Assembly (NCBI GenBank): GCA_001650955.1
Contig: LXYP01000045.1
Location: 310,001-374,000 of the forward strand
Length of the DNA stretch: 64,000 bases
Direction: 5' to 3'
Source: Sphingomonadales bacterium EhC05
Lineage (GTDB): Bacteria; Pseudomonadota; Alphaproteobacteria; Sphingomonadales; Sphingomonadaceae
Numbering within the stretch: the stretch's first letter is position 1; the number at the start of each line of letters is the position of its first letter. The notes below the pieces were generated by a model. The model did no database searches, was not told the DNA's origin, and saw only the letters and a program-made list of their open reading frames with translations. Position numbers and translations under genes: made by a program. This document shows positions 18,327 through 27,892 of this stretch, piece after piece.

Positions 18327-19709
18327 TCACTCAACATCTTGTTTTTTCCGCGTCGCAAGTCCCAATATTTTCAATTTGCGATGTAACGCAGAGCGCTCCA
18401 TGCCAATGAAATTGGCAGTTTTGGAAATATTGCCGGAAAAGCGCCTGATCTGAACCTTCAGATATTCGCGTTCGAAACTCTCTCGCGCTTCACGCAAAGG
18501 CGATCCCATCAAAGACGCAACGCCTTGGTCAATATCGTCATCATTACCCAAAATCTCGGGTGGCAGCATGTCGACATCGATTTGGGCAAATTTATCTTTC
18601 GGTGCCAAAATAATAGTCCGTTCGATCACATTGCGAAGCTGCCGGACATTTCCCGGCCAGTCACAAGCTTGCAATGCGGCCATTGCCTCGGCCGAGATTT
18701 CCGGCGGATGCAGCCGTTGATCCGTGGCAAAACGCGCAGCATAATGTTCGACCAGAACCGGTATGTCTTCTCGACGCTGGTTCAATGGCGGCAATTCCAC
18801 CGGAACCACGTTCAGCCGATAAAACAGGTCCTCGCGGAAGCGTTTCGCTTCGATTTCCTCCATGAGATTTCGTGATGTTGCAGATACCACCCGGACATCA
18901 ACATTGACTCTTTTGCTGCCGCCAACGCGAACAAAACTCTGCTCCGTTAAAACCCGAAGAATTTTCCCTTGCGTATCCAGAGGCATATCGGCGACTTCAT
19001 CGATGAACAATGTGCCGCCATGCGCCTCTTCCAGCAAGCCGGTTTTTTCGACCTTGCCATTTTTTTCGGTTCCGAACAATTCTTCTTCAACACTGTCCGG
19101 TGACAATCGGGCCGCACCTATCGTCACAAACGGACCGTCTGCGCGGGTACTCCAATTGTGCATCAGCCGCGCAGCAACTTCTTTCCCCACACCGGCAGGA
19201 CCTGAGATTAGCAGCCGGCTTCCTGTGCCCGCCACTCTTTTCAACGTCGCGCGGACATTATTGACTGCCGCCGAATTTCCCGTGAGTTCATCAGCGAAAC
19301 CTACTCTCGCCTTCAATATTTCATTCTCCCGGCGCAACTGCTCGGTTTCCGTCGCACGGGAGACCAGATGCAGCAGATGCTCTGCCTCGAAAGGTTTTTC
19401 GATAAAATCGACAGCGCCCTGAGAGATTGCGGCAACCGCAGTGTCAATATTGCCGTGCCCTGAAATCACGATGATTGGCATTTTGGGGTCGAGCTGCTTG
19501 ATTTCGGTAAGCAGTTCGAGGCCATCAAGCCGAGAGCCCCGCAACCAGACATCCAGCAATACGAGAGACGGTTTGCGTTCATTCACCGCGGCCAGTGCAG
19601 CGTCGCTATCGGCAGCGACTCTGGTTGCATAGCCATCATCCTCGAGCACCCCCGAGATCAATTCGCGAATATCAGGTTCGTCATCGACAATTAGAATATC
19701 AAGTGCCAT
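18327..19709 (-). CDS. ntrX: Nitrogen assimilation response regulator NtrX
   Basis: The 460-residue protein has a receiver domain (about 1-120, phospho-site D53 in LVLLDVWLRG), an AAA+ domain (about 140-370, P-loop ISGPAGVGKEVAARL and Walker B GGTLFIDEVADM) and a Fis-type helix-turn-helix at the end (SKTANFIGMERSALHRKLK). The sigma-54 contact loop GAFTGA, expected after the ELFG motif, is absent: the sequence reads ELFGTEKNGKVEKTG. It therefore may not open sigma-54 promoters directly. Its partner kinase NtrY lies 18 bp upstream on the same strand. Confidence 0.93.
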   Translation of the reverse strand: MALDILIVDDEPDIRELISGVLEDDGYATRVAADSDAALAAVNERKPSLVLLDVWLRGSRLDGLELLTEIKQLDPKMPIIVISGHGNIDTAVAAISQGAVDFIEKPFEAEHLLHLVSRATETEQLRRENEILKARVGFADELTGNSAAVNNVRATLKRVAGTGSRLLISGPAGVGKEVAARLMHNWSTRADGPFVTIGAARLSPDSVEEELFGTEKNGKVEKTGLLEEAHGGTLFIDEVADMPLDTQGKILRVLTEQSFVRVGGSKRVNVDVRVVSATSRNLMEEIEAKRFREDLFYRLNVVPVELPPLNQRREDIPVLVEHYAARFATDQRLHPPEISAEAMAALQACDWPGNVRQLRNVIERTIILAPKDKFAQIDVDMLPPEILGNDDDIDQGVASLMGSPLREARESFEREYLKVQIRRFSGNISKTANFIGMERSALHRKLKILGLATRKKQDVE

Positions 19710-19727
19710 TTTAGACCTCTGTTCTCA

Positions 19728-22019
19728 TCATTCATGCATATGTTCAGTCGGATTGCGCTGCGCGATATCATCATTGTCCGATTGATTGACATCCTGCCCG
19801 GCAATCGTCCCCAGCCGACTCAATTTGGACGGATAAAATTTGATCTCCACACGCGTTCCGCCCAAGGTTCCGTCGTCAAAAGCAATCTCACCAAAATGTT
19901 CCTCGATGATCTTTTTGACAATCGCCAAACCCAGACCGGTGCCCTTTTCCCGGGTCGTCATATAGGGTTCGACGATCCGTTCACGATCCGCAGGGAGGCC
20001 GATCCCATTGTCATCCAGCAGAATCTCGATGATGTGATTATCTTCCCTGACAGCCAAGGAAATTGCCCCATCAGAAAGCGCAAATGTCTCATCCTGCGCC
20101 ACTCTCTGCTCAATCGCTTCGACCGCATTTTTGATGACATTCGTCAGCGCCTGGCCGAGCTGTCGGCGGTCACAGACCAGATCAATATTCTGATCCGCGG
20201 CGTGAAACTCAAAATTGATCGCAGGATGAGCGACGTCCTGCATGAACAGTGCCTGTTTCAAAATATCATTCAGGCTTTCATCTCGAAAAACCGGCTTGGG
20301 CATTCGGGCAAAGGAAGAAAATTCATCAACAATATTCCGCAAGTCACCAACTTGACGGACAATCGTATCCGTTAACTGGGCAAAGATCGTTTCATCATCA
20401 GCAACTTTCTTGCCGAAGCGGCGCTGAAGCCGCTCGGCCGCCAACTGGATCGGCGTCAGCGGATTTTTGATTTCATGCGCGATCCGCCTTGCGACATCCG
20501 ACCAGGCTGCGCGCCGCTGATCGAGCAGTTGTTGCGTGATATCTTCAAAAGTAATCACGTGGCCGGTTTGTCCTGCGACGATCTTGACTGCAAGCGTGCG
20601 CACTTCTGACCGTCCGGAAAACTCGATGATACTTGTCTCAACACCCTCATCGATCAACGCGGCAAATTCCGGAGCAGCCGATGAGATATTCGCGTCGAGC
20701 AAATTTCTATGTTCCTTGGATAGCAAAGCCTGGGCTTGTGAATTTACCAAGGTGATTTCGCCATTTTCATCGACGCTGATGATGCCCGCAGTTACCGATT
20801 CCAGCACAGTTTCGATAAAGACTCTGCGACTACCGAGCTGGTCATTGGCGGCCAATAGCGCCGTCGTCTGGGTTTCCAGTCGTTCGGTCATCCGGTTAAA
20901 CGCGCGCCCAAGCGTGCCAATTTCATCTTTATCAAAGCTGACCGGAACTCGGGTTGCCAAGTCTCCCTCGGTCACGCGTTTTGCAGCATGGACAAGATCG
21001 GTAACCGGGCGCACCAAACGGTCCGCGACGATTAACGCGATCCAGAGCGCCAGACCAACAATCAACAAGGAGACGACGAACAGGGCAACATTAAACTGCA
21101 ATTGCAGACTGCGCGAACGCGAGAATAGATTGTCATAGTCTTTCAGAACCGATTGTGCCCGCTCCCACTGACTCAACGCCAGCATATCCGAATCGCGGGC
21201 GGCATAGAGGAATATCCGCGAATCAAGATCCAGTGCGGTCACCGCTTCGATCTTATTCGGCTTGGCGGTCACGACGTAGCTTTCTCCAGCTTCGAGCTGA
21301 GCCAGAACCTCGCCTGTTATCGTCGCATCCCGCTCGCGTTCATTGGGATCCACCGCAGCAGCCGTTCGGGGCACGCCATCGGCGCCATATTCGATGATCG
21401 CGGATTCATTCAGCTTGCGCGACAAGACCTGAAAGACATAGCCCTCGGCAAATTCCGGGCTTTCGAGACCGGCCTGGCCCAGATAATTGCGCAGATCATT
21501 CGCCATCGTGATGGTTTCTTCGCCGACTTCTCGCTGATTCTGTTCATAATAGCCGCGTGCAAGATCGTTCGCATTTTCAAGCATTCCGCGTGCGCGGTCA
21601 GAAAACCAGAACTCGACGCCATATTGAAAGAGCAGAGATGCGAAAATCACGACCAGGATGGTCGGCACACTGGCGACCAGTGAAAAGAGCGCAACCAGAC
21701 GGACGTGCAAACGGCCGCTGCTGCCACCAGCAGATTTCGCTGCCCTCCCCTTCGCGATCCGGCGACCAAGTAGAACCAGCAAGACAATGGCAGGGATGAG
21801 ATTGGTCACCAGCAAGGCGGCCGTAAGTGGCGGCGAAATAAAATCAGTGCGGTCCGGTTGAGAACTTAACAGAAGATAAGTCCCGACCATGATCGCAAAG
21901 AAGAGGATGAACACCGCCAGTTCAATCCGCTTCATGAACGCATCTTGTTCCGCAAAATGCGATAGCCGCCTAACCCAGTTGGGTGGGCGATTCACCGGAA
22001 GGTTTGTCGAAACATTCAT
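19728..22019 (-). CDS. ntrY: Membrane sensor histidine kinase NtrY
   Basis: The 763-residue protein senses redox or nitrogen state and phosphorylates NtrX. Two N-terminal membrane segments (about 33-53 and 65-85) and a third near 108-132 are followed by a periplasmic sensing region and another membrane segment at about 310-330. A HAMP domain (DRLVRPVTDLVHAAKRVTEGD), a PAS domain and the kinase core follow. The phospho-accepting histidine is in ARRIAHEIKNPLTPIQLAAE. The ATPase boxes are LTNVIKNAVEAIEQ (N), DDNGIGLP (G1) and EKGTGLGLAIV (G2). The ATG at 22019 follows GGAGG. Confidence 0.93.
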   Translation of the reverse strand: MNVSTNLPVNRPPNWVRRLSHFAEQDAFMKRIELAVFILFFAIMVGTYLLLSSQPDRTDFISPPLTAALLVTNLIPAIVLLVLLGRRIAKGRAAKSAGGSSGRLHVRLVALFSLVASVPTILVVIFASLLFQYGVEFWFSDRARGMLENANDLARGYYEQNQREVGEETITMANDLRNYLGQAGLESPEFAEGYVFQVLSRKLNESAIIEYGADGVPRTAAAVDPNERERDATITGEVLAQLEAGESYVVTAKPNKIEAVTALDLDSRIFLYAARDSDMLALSQWERAQSVLKDYDNLFSRSRSLQLQFNVALFVVSLLIVGLALWIALIVADRLVRPVTDLVHAAKRVTEGDLATRVPVSFDKDEIGTLGRAFNRMTERLETQTTALLAANDQLGSRRVFIETVLESVTAGIISVDENGEITLVNSQAQALLSKEHRNLLDANISSAAPEFAALIDEGVETSIIEFSGRSEVRTLAVKIVAGQTGHVITFEDITQQLLDQRRAAWSDVARRIAHEIKNPLTPIQLAAERLQRRFGKKVADDETIFAQLTDTIVRQVGDLRNIVDEFSSFARMPKPVFRDESLNDILKQALFMQDVAHPAINFEFHAADQNIDLVCDRRQLGQALTNVIKNAVEAIEQRVAQDETFALSDGAISLAVREDNHIIEILLDDNGIGLPADRERIVEPYMTTREKGTGLGLAIVKKIIEEHFGEIAFDDGTLGGTRVEIKFYPSKLSRLGTIAGQDVNQSDNDDIAQRNPTEHMHE

Positions 22020-22115
22020 TGTGCCTCCAATACAACAGTTTCGTTGCCTGAAAAGCACTATACTTGCAAAAATGTCACGCTTTGACCGAAAGACGAGGCG
22101 CCCTGTCGTGTTAAA

Positions 22116-23534
22116 TCATCTCGTTTCGGCTGGATCTATGTCCAGTTCATTCAATTTTTTCCGCAGGGTGTTTCGATTGATACCGAGCATTTTTGCGGCT
22201 TTGATTTGATTGCCATGGGCGTGATTCATCACCTCGGTCAATAGCGGTCGCTCAAATCGCTTTGAAGCTTCTGCATAGATATTGCTGATATCATCATTGC
22301 CGGCAAGCAGGTCGGAAACGATTGATTTGACGTGAATTTCAAACTCTGAATTAGCCAGTTTCAACTGGTCTTTGCTGCGTTCGATGTTCAATATCTGCTG
22401 GATGGCCGTGTCGGAGATATTCTCTTCGCGCCCGGTCACAACCAGGCGATAGATGACATTTTTCAATTCCCTGACATTGCCTCGCCAAAAATGGTTCTTC
22501 AAACGCTTCATGCCGGCGTCGGTGATATTCTTCGCCGGCAGACCCTCGGAGACAGCGAGATTGAGAAAATGTTTGGCCAAGGCCGGCACGTCGCTCGATC
22601 TGTCACGCAATGGCGGCAATTCTATCGGGACGACATTGATCCGATAATAGAGATCTTCGCGAAATTTGCCTTGCTCGATCAGACCGAGAAAATCCTGATT
22701 GGTGGCTGCGATGATCCGCACATCGAGTTGTACGAGGCCTTTGCCGCCAACTCTGCTGATTTCACCCGATTGCAATGCCCGGAGCAGGCGGGTTTGCGCG
22801 TGCATCGGCATATCACCAATCTCATCAAGGAACAAAGTGCCGCTCTGAGCCTGCTCAAACTTGCCCGCCGCACTGCTGACCGCGCCGGTAAACGCCCCTT
22901 TTTCATGTCCGAAAAGCTCCGCCTCGATCAGATCCGCGGGAATGGCGGCCATATTCACGGCGATGAAAGGACCTGCTTTGCGATGTCCAAGATTGTGAAT
23001 GGCCTCCGCCACCAGTTCCTTTCCAGTACCCGATTCTCCCAACACCAAGACGGAGAGATCGTTTTTCAACAGTCTCGCGATCATTCGATAGACATCTTGC
23101 ATGGCCGAACTTCGGCCGACCAGTGGCAGATTATCTTCGTCCATCGTCGCATCAGGCAAAATGATGCTTTTCGGCTTCAGCGCTTGCTGGACAACTTCCA
23201 CGAGCTCATCGAGATCAAAAGGTTTGGGCAGATATTCAAACGCACCGGTTTCCGATGCGCGCACGGCGGTATTCAGAGTATTTTGGGCAGAGATGATGAT
23301 GATCGGAATGTCGGGGCTTTTGGCTTTGACGGCCGATAATGACGTGATGCCGTCTTCTTCTCCCAGCCCGACATCCGTCAACAACAGGTCATAGACCTTG
23401 GTTGACATCAAGGTGTCGCGCTCCGCAACCGATTTGCAGCTGTCAACCTGATAGCCTTCAGCGCGCAACGCAGTGATGATAACGTGGCTGACCGACGGAT
23501 CATCTTCTACGAGAATGATTTTTTCATTGGGCAT
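22116..23534 (-). CDS. ntrC: Nitrogen regulator NtrC (NRI), sigma-54 activator
   Basis: The 472-residue response regulator has its phospho-site at D54 (LLLTDVGLGEEDG). The AAA+ domain contains the P-loop VLGESGTGKELVAEAIH, an intact sigma-54 loop FGHEKGAFTGAVSSAAGKFEQ and Walker B GTLFLDEIGDMPM. It ends in a Fis helix-turn-helix (IKAAKMLGINRNTLRKKLNEL). Phosphorylated by NtrB under nitrogen limitation it activates genes such as glnA and amtB. A TTG three bases upstream is possible but the ATG is preferred. The gene follows ntrB with a 9-bp gap. Confidence 0.95.
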   Translation of the reverse strand: MPNEKIILVEDDPSVSHVIITALRAEGYQVDSCKSVAERDTLMSTKVYDLLLTDVGLGEEDGITSLSAVKAKSPDIPIIIISAQNTLNTAVRASETGAFEYLPKPFDLDELVEVVQQALKPKSIILPDATMDEDNLPLVGRSSAMQDVYRMIARLLKNDLSVLVLGESGTGKELVAEAIHNLGHRKAGPFIAVNMAAIPADLIEAELFGHEKGAFTGAVSSAAGKFEQAQSGTLFLDEIGDMPMHAQTRLLRALQSGEISRVGGKGLVQLDVRIIAATNQDFLGLIEQGKFREDLYYRINVVPIELPPLRDRSSDVPALAKHFLNLAVSEGLPAKNITDAGMKRLKNHFWRGNVRELKNVIYRLVVTGREENISDTAIQQILNIERSKDQLKLANSEFEIHVKSIVSDLLAGNDDISNIYAEASKRFERPLLTEVMNHAHGNQIKAAKMLGINRNTLRKKLNELDIDPAETR

Positions 23535-23543
23535 CAAATAGTC

Positions 23544-24620
23544 CTAAGCAGCTGGTCTTGGCGCAAGTGGCAGAAATAACGTGAAGCGGGTTTGCAGGTC
23601 ATCGCTGCGATCATATCGGATCTGGCCATTCATATCGCGCATCAGCTTTTTGACGAGCGCTAATCCCAATCCCTGCCCTTCGCTTTTTGTCGACACGAAC
23701 GGCGAAAATACCTCTTGTTCCAGTTCCTTCGGGATACCAGGGCCATTGTCACAGACGATGATCTCAACCGGGAGCCTGACGGCGTCTTGGTTCCTATGCG
23801 ACGAGAAGGAAGCGCCAAAACTGTAGCGGGTAATGATCCGGATAATAGGCTTGTCGACGTCCCTCACCGCATCGGAAGCGTTGGACAGCAAGTTGGTCAA
23901 AACCTGCATCATCGCATCCGGGTCAATAAGCACGTCAGGGAGCGATGGGTCAAAGGCATCGCCAACTTTGATCCTGCCCTTCATCGCGGTTTCAAGGGAT
24001 TGTCTGGCCTGGTCAATCAGACTGTGAATATTGACCGGCTGAATCTGTGCAGGCTGATTGGATGAGAGCGTCTGCATCCGGTCGAGCAGCTTCACCACGC
24101 GCTCGACTTCCGATTTGATCATTTGGGTTAGCGGCTTCTGGTCCTCGTTGAGCTGACGATCGAGCAACTGCGCGGCGCCGTTGATCGCGGCGAGCGGATT
24201 TTTGATTTCATGGCTTAAAATATCCGGTGCCCGAACCGAAAAAATCGACTGGTCGGTCGCATCATTGGCACTGAACGGACCTTCCTGGCGAATCGACGTC
24301 AGCGAGACGATCCGCCATTGCGGGTCGGCAAGCAAAGTGTGGATATCGAAATCGACCTGGCCCAAGTCCCGACCACCATGAAAGACCGACACGCTTCGCG
24401 CGGCCAGATTGGCTTCCGGGTCGGTTAGCGCCGAAGTGAGTCGCGGATCTGCAAATTCAAGCGTCTCACCGATATTCCGGCCAATCAAATGCTTCCCGCT
24501 GGTACCGAGCAGCGCTTCTCCGGCGGGGTTGATCCTGACTATGCGATGACCGCTATCCACGATCAGCAGAGCATCGTTCAGGCCAGCATAGATTTGATCA
24601 GCGGATGGCTGTTCCGACAT
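23544..24620 (-). CDS. ntrB: Nitrogen sensor histidine kinase/phosphatase NtrB (NRII)
   Basis: The 358-residue cytosolic kinase has an N-terminal PAS domain (about 10-60, LNDALLIVDSGHRIVRINPAGEALLG) and the phospho-histidine H137 in ILSHEIKNPLAAINGAAQLL. The ATP lid contains NLLSNASDAVRDVD, CDNGPGIP and SEGQGLGLALVKKL. No membrane segment is present, as expected for a PII-controlled kinase. The start is the ATG at 24620, which shares one base with the dusB stop (TAATG). A longer frame to 24749 lies within dusB and was rejected. Confidence 0.94.
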   Translation of the reverse strand: MSEQPSADQIYAGLNDALLIVDSGHRIVRINPAGEALLGTSGKHLIGRNIGETLEFADPRLTSALTDPEANLAARSVSVFHGGRDLGQVDFDIHTLLADPQWRIVSLTSIRQEGPFSANDATDQSIFSVRAPDILSHEIKNPLAAINGAAQLLDRQLNEDQKPLTQMIKSEVERVVKLLDRMQTLSSNQPAQIQPVNIHSLIDQARQSLETAMKGRIKVGDAFDPSLPDVLIDPDAMMQVLTNLLSNASDAVRDVDKPIIRIITRYSFGASFSSHRNQDAVRLPVEIIVCDNGPGIPKELEQEVFSPFVSTKSEGQGLGLALVKKLMRDMNGQIRYDRSDDLQTRFTLFLPLAPRPAA

Positions 24621-25615
24621 TAAGCGGCCACTTTGTCCAACCACGGCGAATAGAATTCCTCGAGCATGGCGAGCACCGTTGCTGCATCGACCTCCTTGTT
24701 CGCCCGATTCCGAAATTCGGCGGACCCGGGAAGTCCCTTGGTATACCAACCGATATGTTTCCGCGCGACTTTCACGCCGACATGCTCGCCATAGAGTTTC
24801 ATCATCTCGCGATAATGTTCCTCAAGCACTGCAAATTGGGTTGCGATATTGGGATCGGGCAGCATTTCGCCAGTCTTGAACCAGTGCATGACCTGCCCGA
24901 GAAGCCAGGGCTTTCCATAAGCTCCGCGGCCAATCATGACGCCGTCTGCGCCGCTCTCATCCAGCGCCTGTTCGCAATCAGCAATCGTACAGATGTCGCC
25001 GTTGACGATGACGGGCAGCGACACCGCCTCTTTGACCTGACGGACAAAGGACCAGTCCGCGCTATCTTTGTACATCTGGCAGCGCGTACGACCGTGAACG
25101 ACGATCATTTTCGCACCGAGATCCTCGGCAATATGTGCAAGTTCGGGCGCGTTTAAACTCTGGTGGTCCCATCCCATTCGCATCTTGACCGTCACCGGGA
25201 CGTTGACGGCCTTCACCGTTGCATCGATCAAGGACGCTGCCAGCGGCAAGTCCCGCATGAGCGCTGATCCGGCGTCACCATTGACGACTTTCTTGACCGG
25301 GCAACCCATATTGATGTCAATGATCTGCGCGCCACGATCCTCATTGAGCTTGGCTGCCTCCGACATGGCATCGGGACAACATCCGGCAAGCTGCATCGAC
25401 ACCGGCTCTTCCGTCGGATCCCATGCACATTTCTGTAGTGATTGCCGGGTTTCCCGGATCATCGCCTGACTGGCAATCATTTCAGTCACATTGAGTCCGG
25501 AGCCAAAGCGCCGCACCAATTTGCGGAACGGCAAGTCGGTTACGCCGGTCATCGGCGCAAGCAGCACCGGGCTGTCAATCTGTATATCACCAATCGAGAT
25601 GGGTTTGAGAGTCAT
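24620..25615 (-). CDS. dusB: tRNA-dihydrouridine synthase DusB (NifR3)
   Basis: DusB reduces uridines in the tRNA D-loop using FMN and NADPH. The 331-residue product has the FMN barrel with [39 protein letters not shown] (catalytic cysteine in GCP) and [16 protein letters not shown]. It heads the dusB-ntrB-ntrC order long known in rhizobia and Rhodobacter as nifR3-ntrBC. The start lies 91 bp from the divergent ispDF gene, so this gap should carry both promoters. Confidence 0.94.
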   Translation of the reverse strand: MTLKPISIGDIQIDSPVLLAPMTGVTDLPFRKLVRRFGSGLNVTEMIASQAMIRETRQSLQKCAWDPTEEPVSMQLAGCCPDAMSEAAKLNEDRGAQIIDINMGCPVKKVVNGDAGSALMRDLPLAASLIDATVKAVNVPVTVKMRMGWDHQSLNAPELAHIAEDLGAKMIVVHGRTRCQMYKDSADWSFVRQVKEAVSLPVIVNGDICTIADCEQALDESGADGVMIGRGAYGKPWLLGQVMHWFKTGEMLPDPNIATQFAVLEEHYREMMKLYGEHVGVKVARKHIGWYTKGLPGSAEFRNRANKEVDAATVLAMLEEFYSPWLDKVAA

Positions 25616-25706
25616 ATATCTGCCTAAAATTTAAGCAGTCCTTTATCGTGAAAATCAAAGGCAAGCAAGAATTGCTTCACGCGCATTGGCAGACTAGATC
25701 GGTGGC

Positions 25707-26888
25707 ATGCCTGAACCTGCCTATCGCAAATTAGAAACTCATGCCATTATCGTTGCAGCTGGCGCTGGCGAACGGACTGGATTGCAGCAGCCCAAGCAAT
25801 ATATTCCAATTGCCGGCAAGCCGATGGTCATGCACAGCATTGACCGGTTGCTGGATCATAAAGAAATCGACCGCCTGTGGGTCGTTATTGCCGACGGCCA
25901 GGCTGAACTTCTCGCCCAAGCCGCGAGTGATCGCAGCGATTTCGAGACGGTCATCGGCGGGGCCACGCGTCAGCAATCAGTACTCCATGGGTTGCAGGCT
26001 ATTCAGACGGCAGGCGGCGCCAAGAATATATTGATTCATGATGCAGCACGTCCGTTTTTGTCCGATGATGTGATCGACCGGCTTTTGGCGGCGCTCAGCC
26101 ATCATGATGGCGCGATTCCGGTGCTCCCGACCGTTGACACGACGATCGCGGTCAAGAACGATCAATTCGACCATCTGATTGATCGCAACAATCTATGGCG
26201 GGTGCAAACGCCCCAGGCTTTCGACTTTCAGAAATTACTTGCCGCGCATGAACATGGAACTCAAAAACAGGATGCAAGCGACGATGCCCAATTATTTCAG
26301 ATCAACGGACATGACGTCGCCGTCGTGGAAGGCAATGAAGCACTCAAAAAATATACGCTCGCGTCAGATTTTGACGATGTCCGAGATCGACAGATGATGC
26401 AGATACGCACGGGACTGGGTTATGACGTCCACCGCCTGGCGCCTGGTGAGGAGCTATGGTTGGGCGGTATCAAGATTGACCATGACAGAGGACTGGTCGG
26501 ACACAGCGACGCCGATGTCCTGCTCCACGCGCTGACCGATGCGTTGCTCGGCTGTATCGGCGCTGGCGATATCGGCGACCATTTTCCACCCGCCGACCCA
26601 CAGTGGCACGGGGCCGCGTCGCGAAAATTTGTCGAACATGCCGCGCGGCTCATCAAGCAGCGCGATGGGATCATCCAGAATGTAGATATGACCCTGATCT
26701 GCGAAGCGCCCAAGATCAAACCACATCGCGATGCGATCAAACAGAATATTGCGGAGTTGCTGCAACTTTCAGAAGATCAGGTCAGTGTGAAAGCGACAAC
26801 CACCGAGGGTCTGGGCTTTGCCGGACGCAAGGAAGGTATCGCCGCACAAGCCATAGCGACCATTAGCCTAGCGACGAAAACAAGCTGA
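25707..26888 (+). CDS. ispDF: Bifunctional IspD/IspF isoprenoid enzyme
   Basis: This 393-residue fusion performs two steps of the methylerythritol phosphate pathway. IspD (about 1-228) makes CDP-ME from MEP and CTP, with the nucleotide loop VAAGAGERTGLQQPKQY and IHDAARPFLSDD. IspF (about 231-393) makes MEcPP from CDP-MEP, with zinc ligands in GYDVHRL (D240, H242) and GHSDADVLLHALTDALLG, and the KATTTEGLGFAGRKEGI tail. The fused form is typical of alphaproteobacteria and some epsilonproteobacteria. It is transcribed divergently from dusB. Confidence 0.95.
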   Translation: MPEPAYRKLETHAIIVAAGAGERTGLQQPKQYIPIAGKPMVMHSIDRLLDHKEIDRLWVVIADGQAELLAQAASDRSDFETVIGGATRQQSVLHGLQAIQTAGGAKNILIHDAARPFLSDDVIDRLLAALSHHDGAIPVLPTVDTTIAVKNDQFDHLIDRNNLWRVQTPQAFDFQKLLAAHEHGTQKQDASDDAQLFQINGHDVAVVEGNEALKKYTLASDFDDVRDRQMMQIRTGLGYDVHRLAPGEELWLGGIKIDHDRGLVGHSDADVLLHALTDALLGCIGAGDIGDHFPPADPQWHGAASRKFVEHAARLIKQRDGIIQNVDMTLICEAPKIKPHRDAIKQNIAELLQLSEDQVSVKATTTEGLGFAGRKEGIAAQAIATISLATKTS

Positions 26889-26942
26889 TGCCGGACATTC
26901 CTATTTGCAAAGACCCTGCATGATAGGCTAACGGCGCTCGCT

Positions 26943-27458
26943 ATGCAGAACCTCCTCCCCCCCGAGCTAGTCGCACTGGCGACAAAAGTCATTGACGAGA
27001 ACCGCAAGCTTGGTCGGCGGATTGCCGTTGCGGAAAGTTGCACCGGTGGTCTGGTTGCCGCTGCGCTCACCGAAATTGCGGGAAGCAGCGATGTCTTTGA
27101 GTGCGGTTTCAATACCTATTCCAATAGCGCCAAGCAAAAGATGCTCGGGGTCAGCGATGATTTGCTCGAAACATTTGGTGCCGTCTCGATTGCCGTGGCT
27201 TGGGAAATGGCTCGCGGGGCATTGAACAAGTCCGATTGTGACGTTGCCATCGCGATTACCGGCGTTGCCGGTCCAGGTGGCGGTAGCGAAAAGAAACCGG
27301 TCGGCACGGTTGTTTTCGCCAAGGCTGAAAAAGACAAGGATCCGGAAGATGTTGTTGCAGATCGCAAGAATTTCGGTGCCGAGCTGAGCCGCGCCGATAT
27401 CCGGCTTCAGGCCGTGCTGGTTGCGCTCGAACTATTGCTTCCCGACACTGCAGAATAG
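26943..27458 (+). CDS. CinA C-terminal family protein (nicotinamide-nucleotide amidase)
   Basis: The 171-residue stand-alone CinA C-terminal domain matches PncC, which deamidates NMN to NaMN in the NAD salvage cycle. The catalytic block is IAVAESCTGGLVAAALTEIAGSS (Ser/Cys and Thr-Gly-Gly), and the nucleotide part is IAITGVAGPGGGSEKKPVGTV. The N-terminal molybdopterin-like domain of full CinA is absent, which is normal for this form. Its 3' end overlaps that of ratA by 52 bp tail to tail. Confidence 0.9.
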   Translation: MQNLLPPELVALATKVIDENRKLGRRIAVAESCTGGLVAAALTEIAGSSDVFECGFNTYSNSAKQKMLGVSDDLLETFGAVSIAVAWEMARGALNKSDCDVAIAITGVAGPGGGSEKKPVGTVVFAKAEKDKDPEDVVADRKNFGAELSRADIRLQAVLVALELLLPDTAE

Positions 27459-27892
27459 CTCGTGCCATAGACCTGCTCAGCACGTTCGACAAATGCGCCC
27501 GTCATCTTGTGGAGCGCCTTTGCAAAAACCTGTCCGGCCAATTTCTGAAACATGCGGTTCTTGAAAGTAAATTCAACATAGAAATCAACATGGCAGCCAC
27601 CATTTTCGCTGGGCCGAAACCGCCATTCATTGTGAAGCTGCTTCAAAGGTCCATCGAGATAGTCGACATCGATCGCGATATTGTGCGTCTTCATCACCCG
27701 TGAGGTAAATTGTTCGCGCAGGCCCTTAAAACCGACGAGCACATCGGCCATCATTTCGGACTCGCTGTTTGAGCGGATCCGCGTACCGACCACCCAGGGC
27801 AAAAATTCCTGATAGCGTCCGACATCGGCGACCAGCGCGTACATTTGGGATGCGCTATAAGGCAGGTCGCGCGTCTCTCTATGCGCTGGCAC
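27407..27892 (-). CDS. ratA: RatA/COQ10-like START-domain protein
   Basis: This 161-residue single-domain protein belongs to the polyketide cyclase/START family that includes RatA and COQ10. Visible marks are [25 protein letters not shown] at the N-terminus and a C-terminal helix ([10 protein letters not shown]) over the hydrophobic pocket. COQ10-like members bind ubiquinone for respiration; E. coli RatA is reported to block ribosome subunit joining. Next to lipA in an alphaproteobacterium a quinone role seems more likely, which is inference. The GTG at 27892 overlaps the end of lipA by 14 bp. Confidence 0.85.
   Translation of the reverse strand: MPAHRETRDLPYSASQMYALVADVGRYQEFLPWVVGTRIRSNSESEMMADVLVGFKGLREQFTSRVMKTHNIAIDVDYLDGPLKQLHNEWRFRPSENGGCHVDFYVEFTFKNRMFQKLAGQVFAKALHKMTGAFVERAEQVYGTSYSAVSGSNSSSATSTA

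Noticed and set aside
22491-23339. Open frame of 282 residues on the plus strand across ntrC
   Set aside because: It lies antisense to an intact NtrC and shows no recognisable motif.
26943-27458. CinA as a truncated pseudogene
   Set aside because: The C-terminal domain alone (PncC form) is a normal, functional architecture of about 170 residues.
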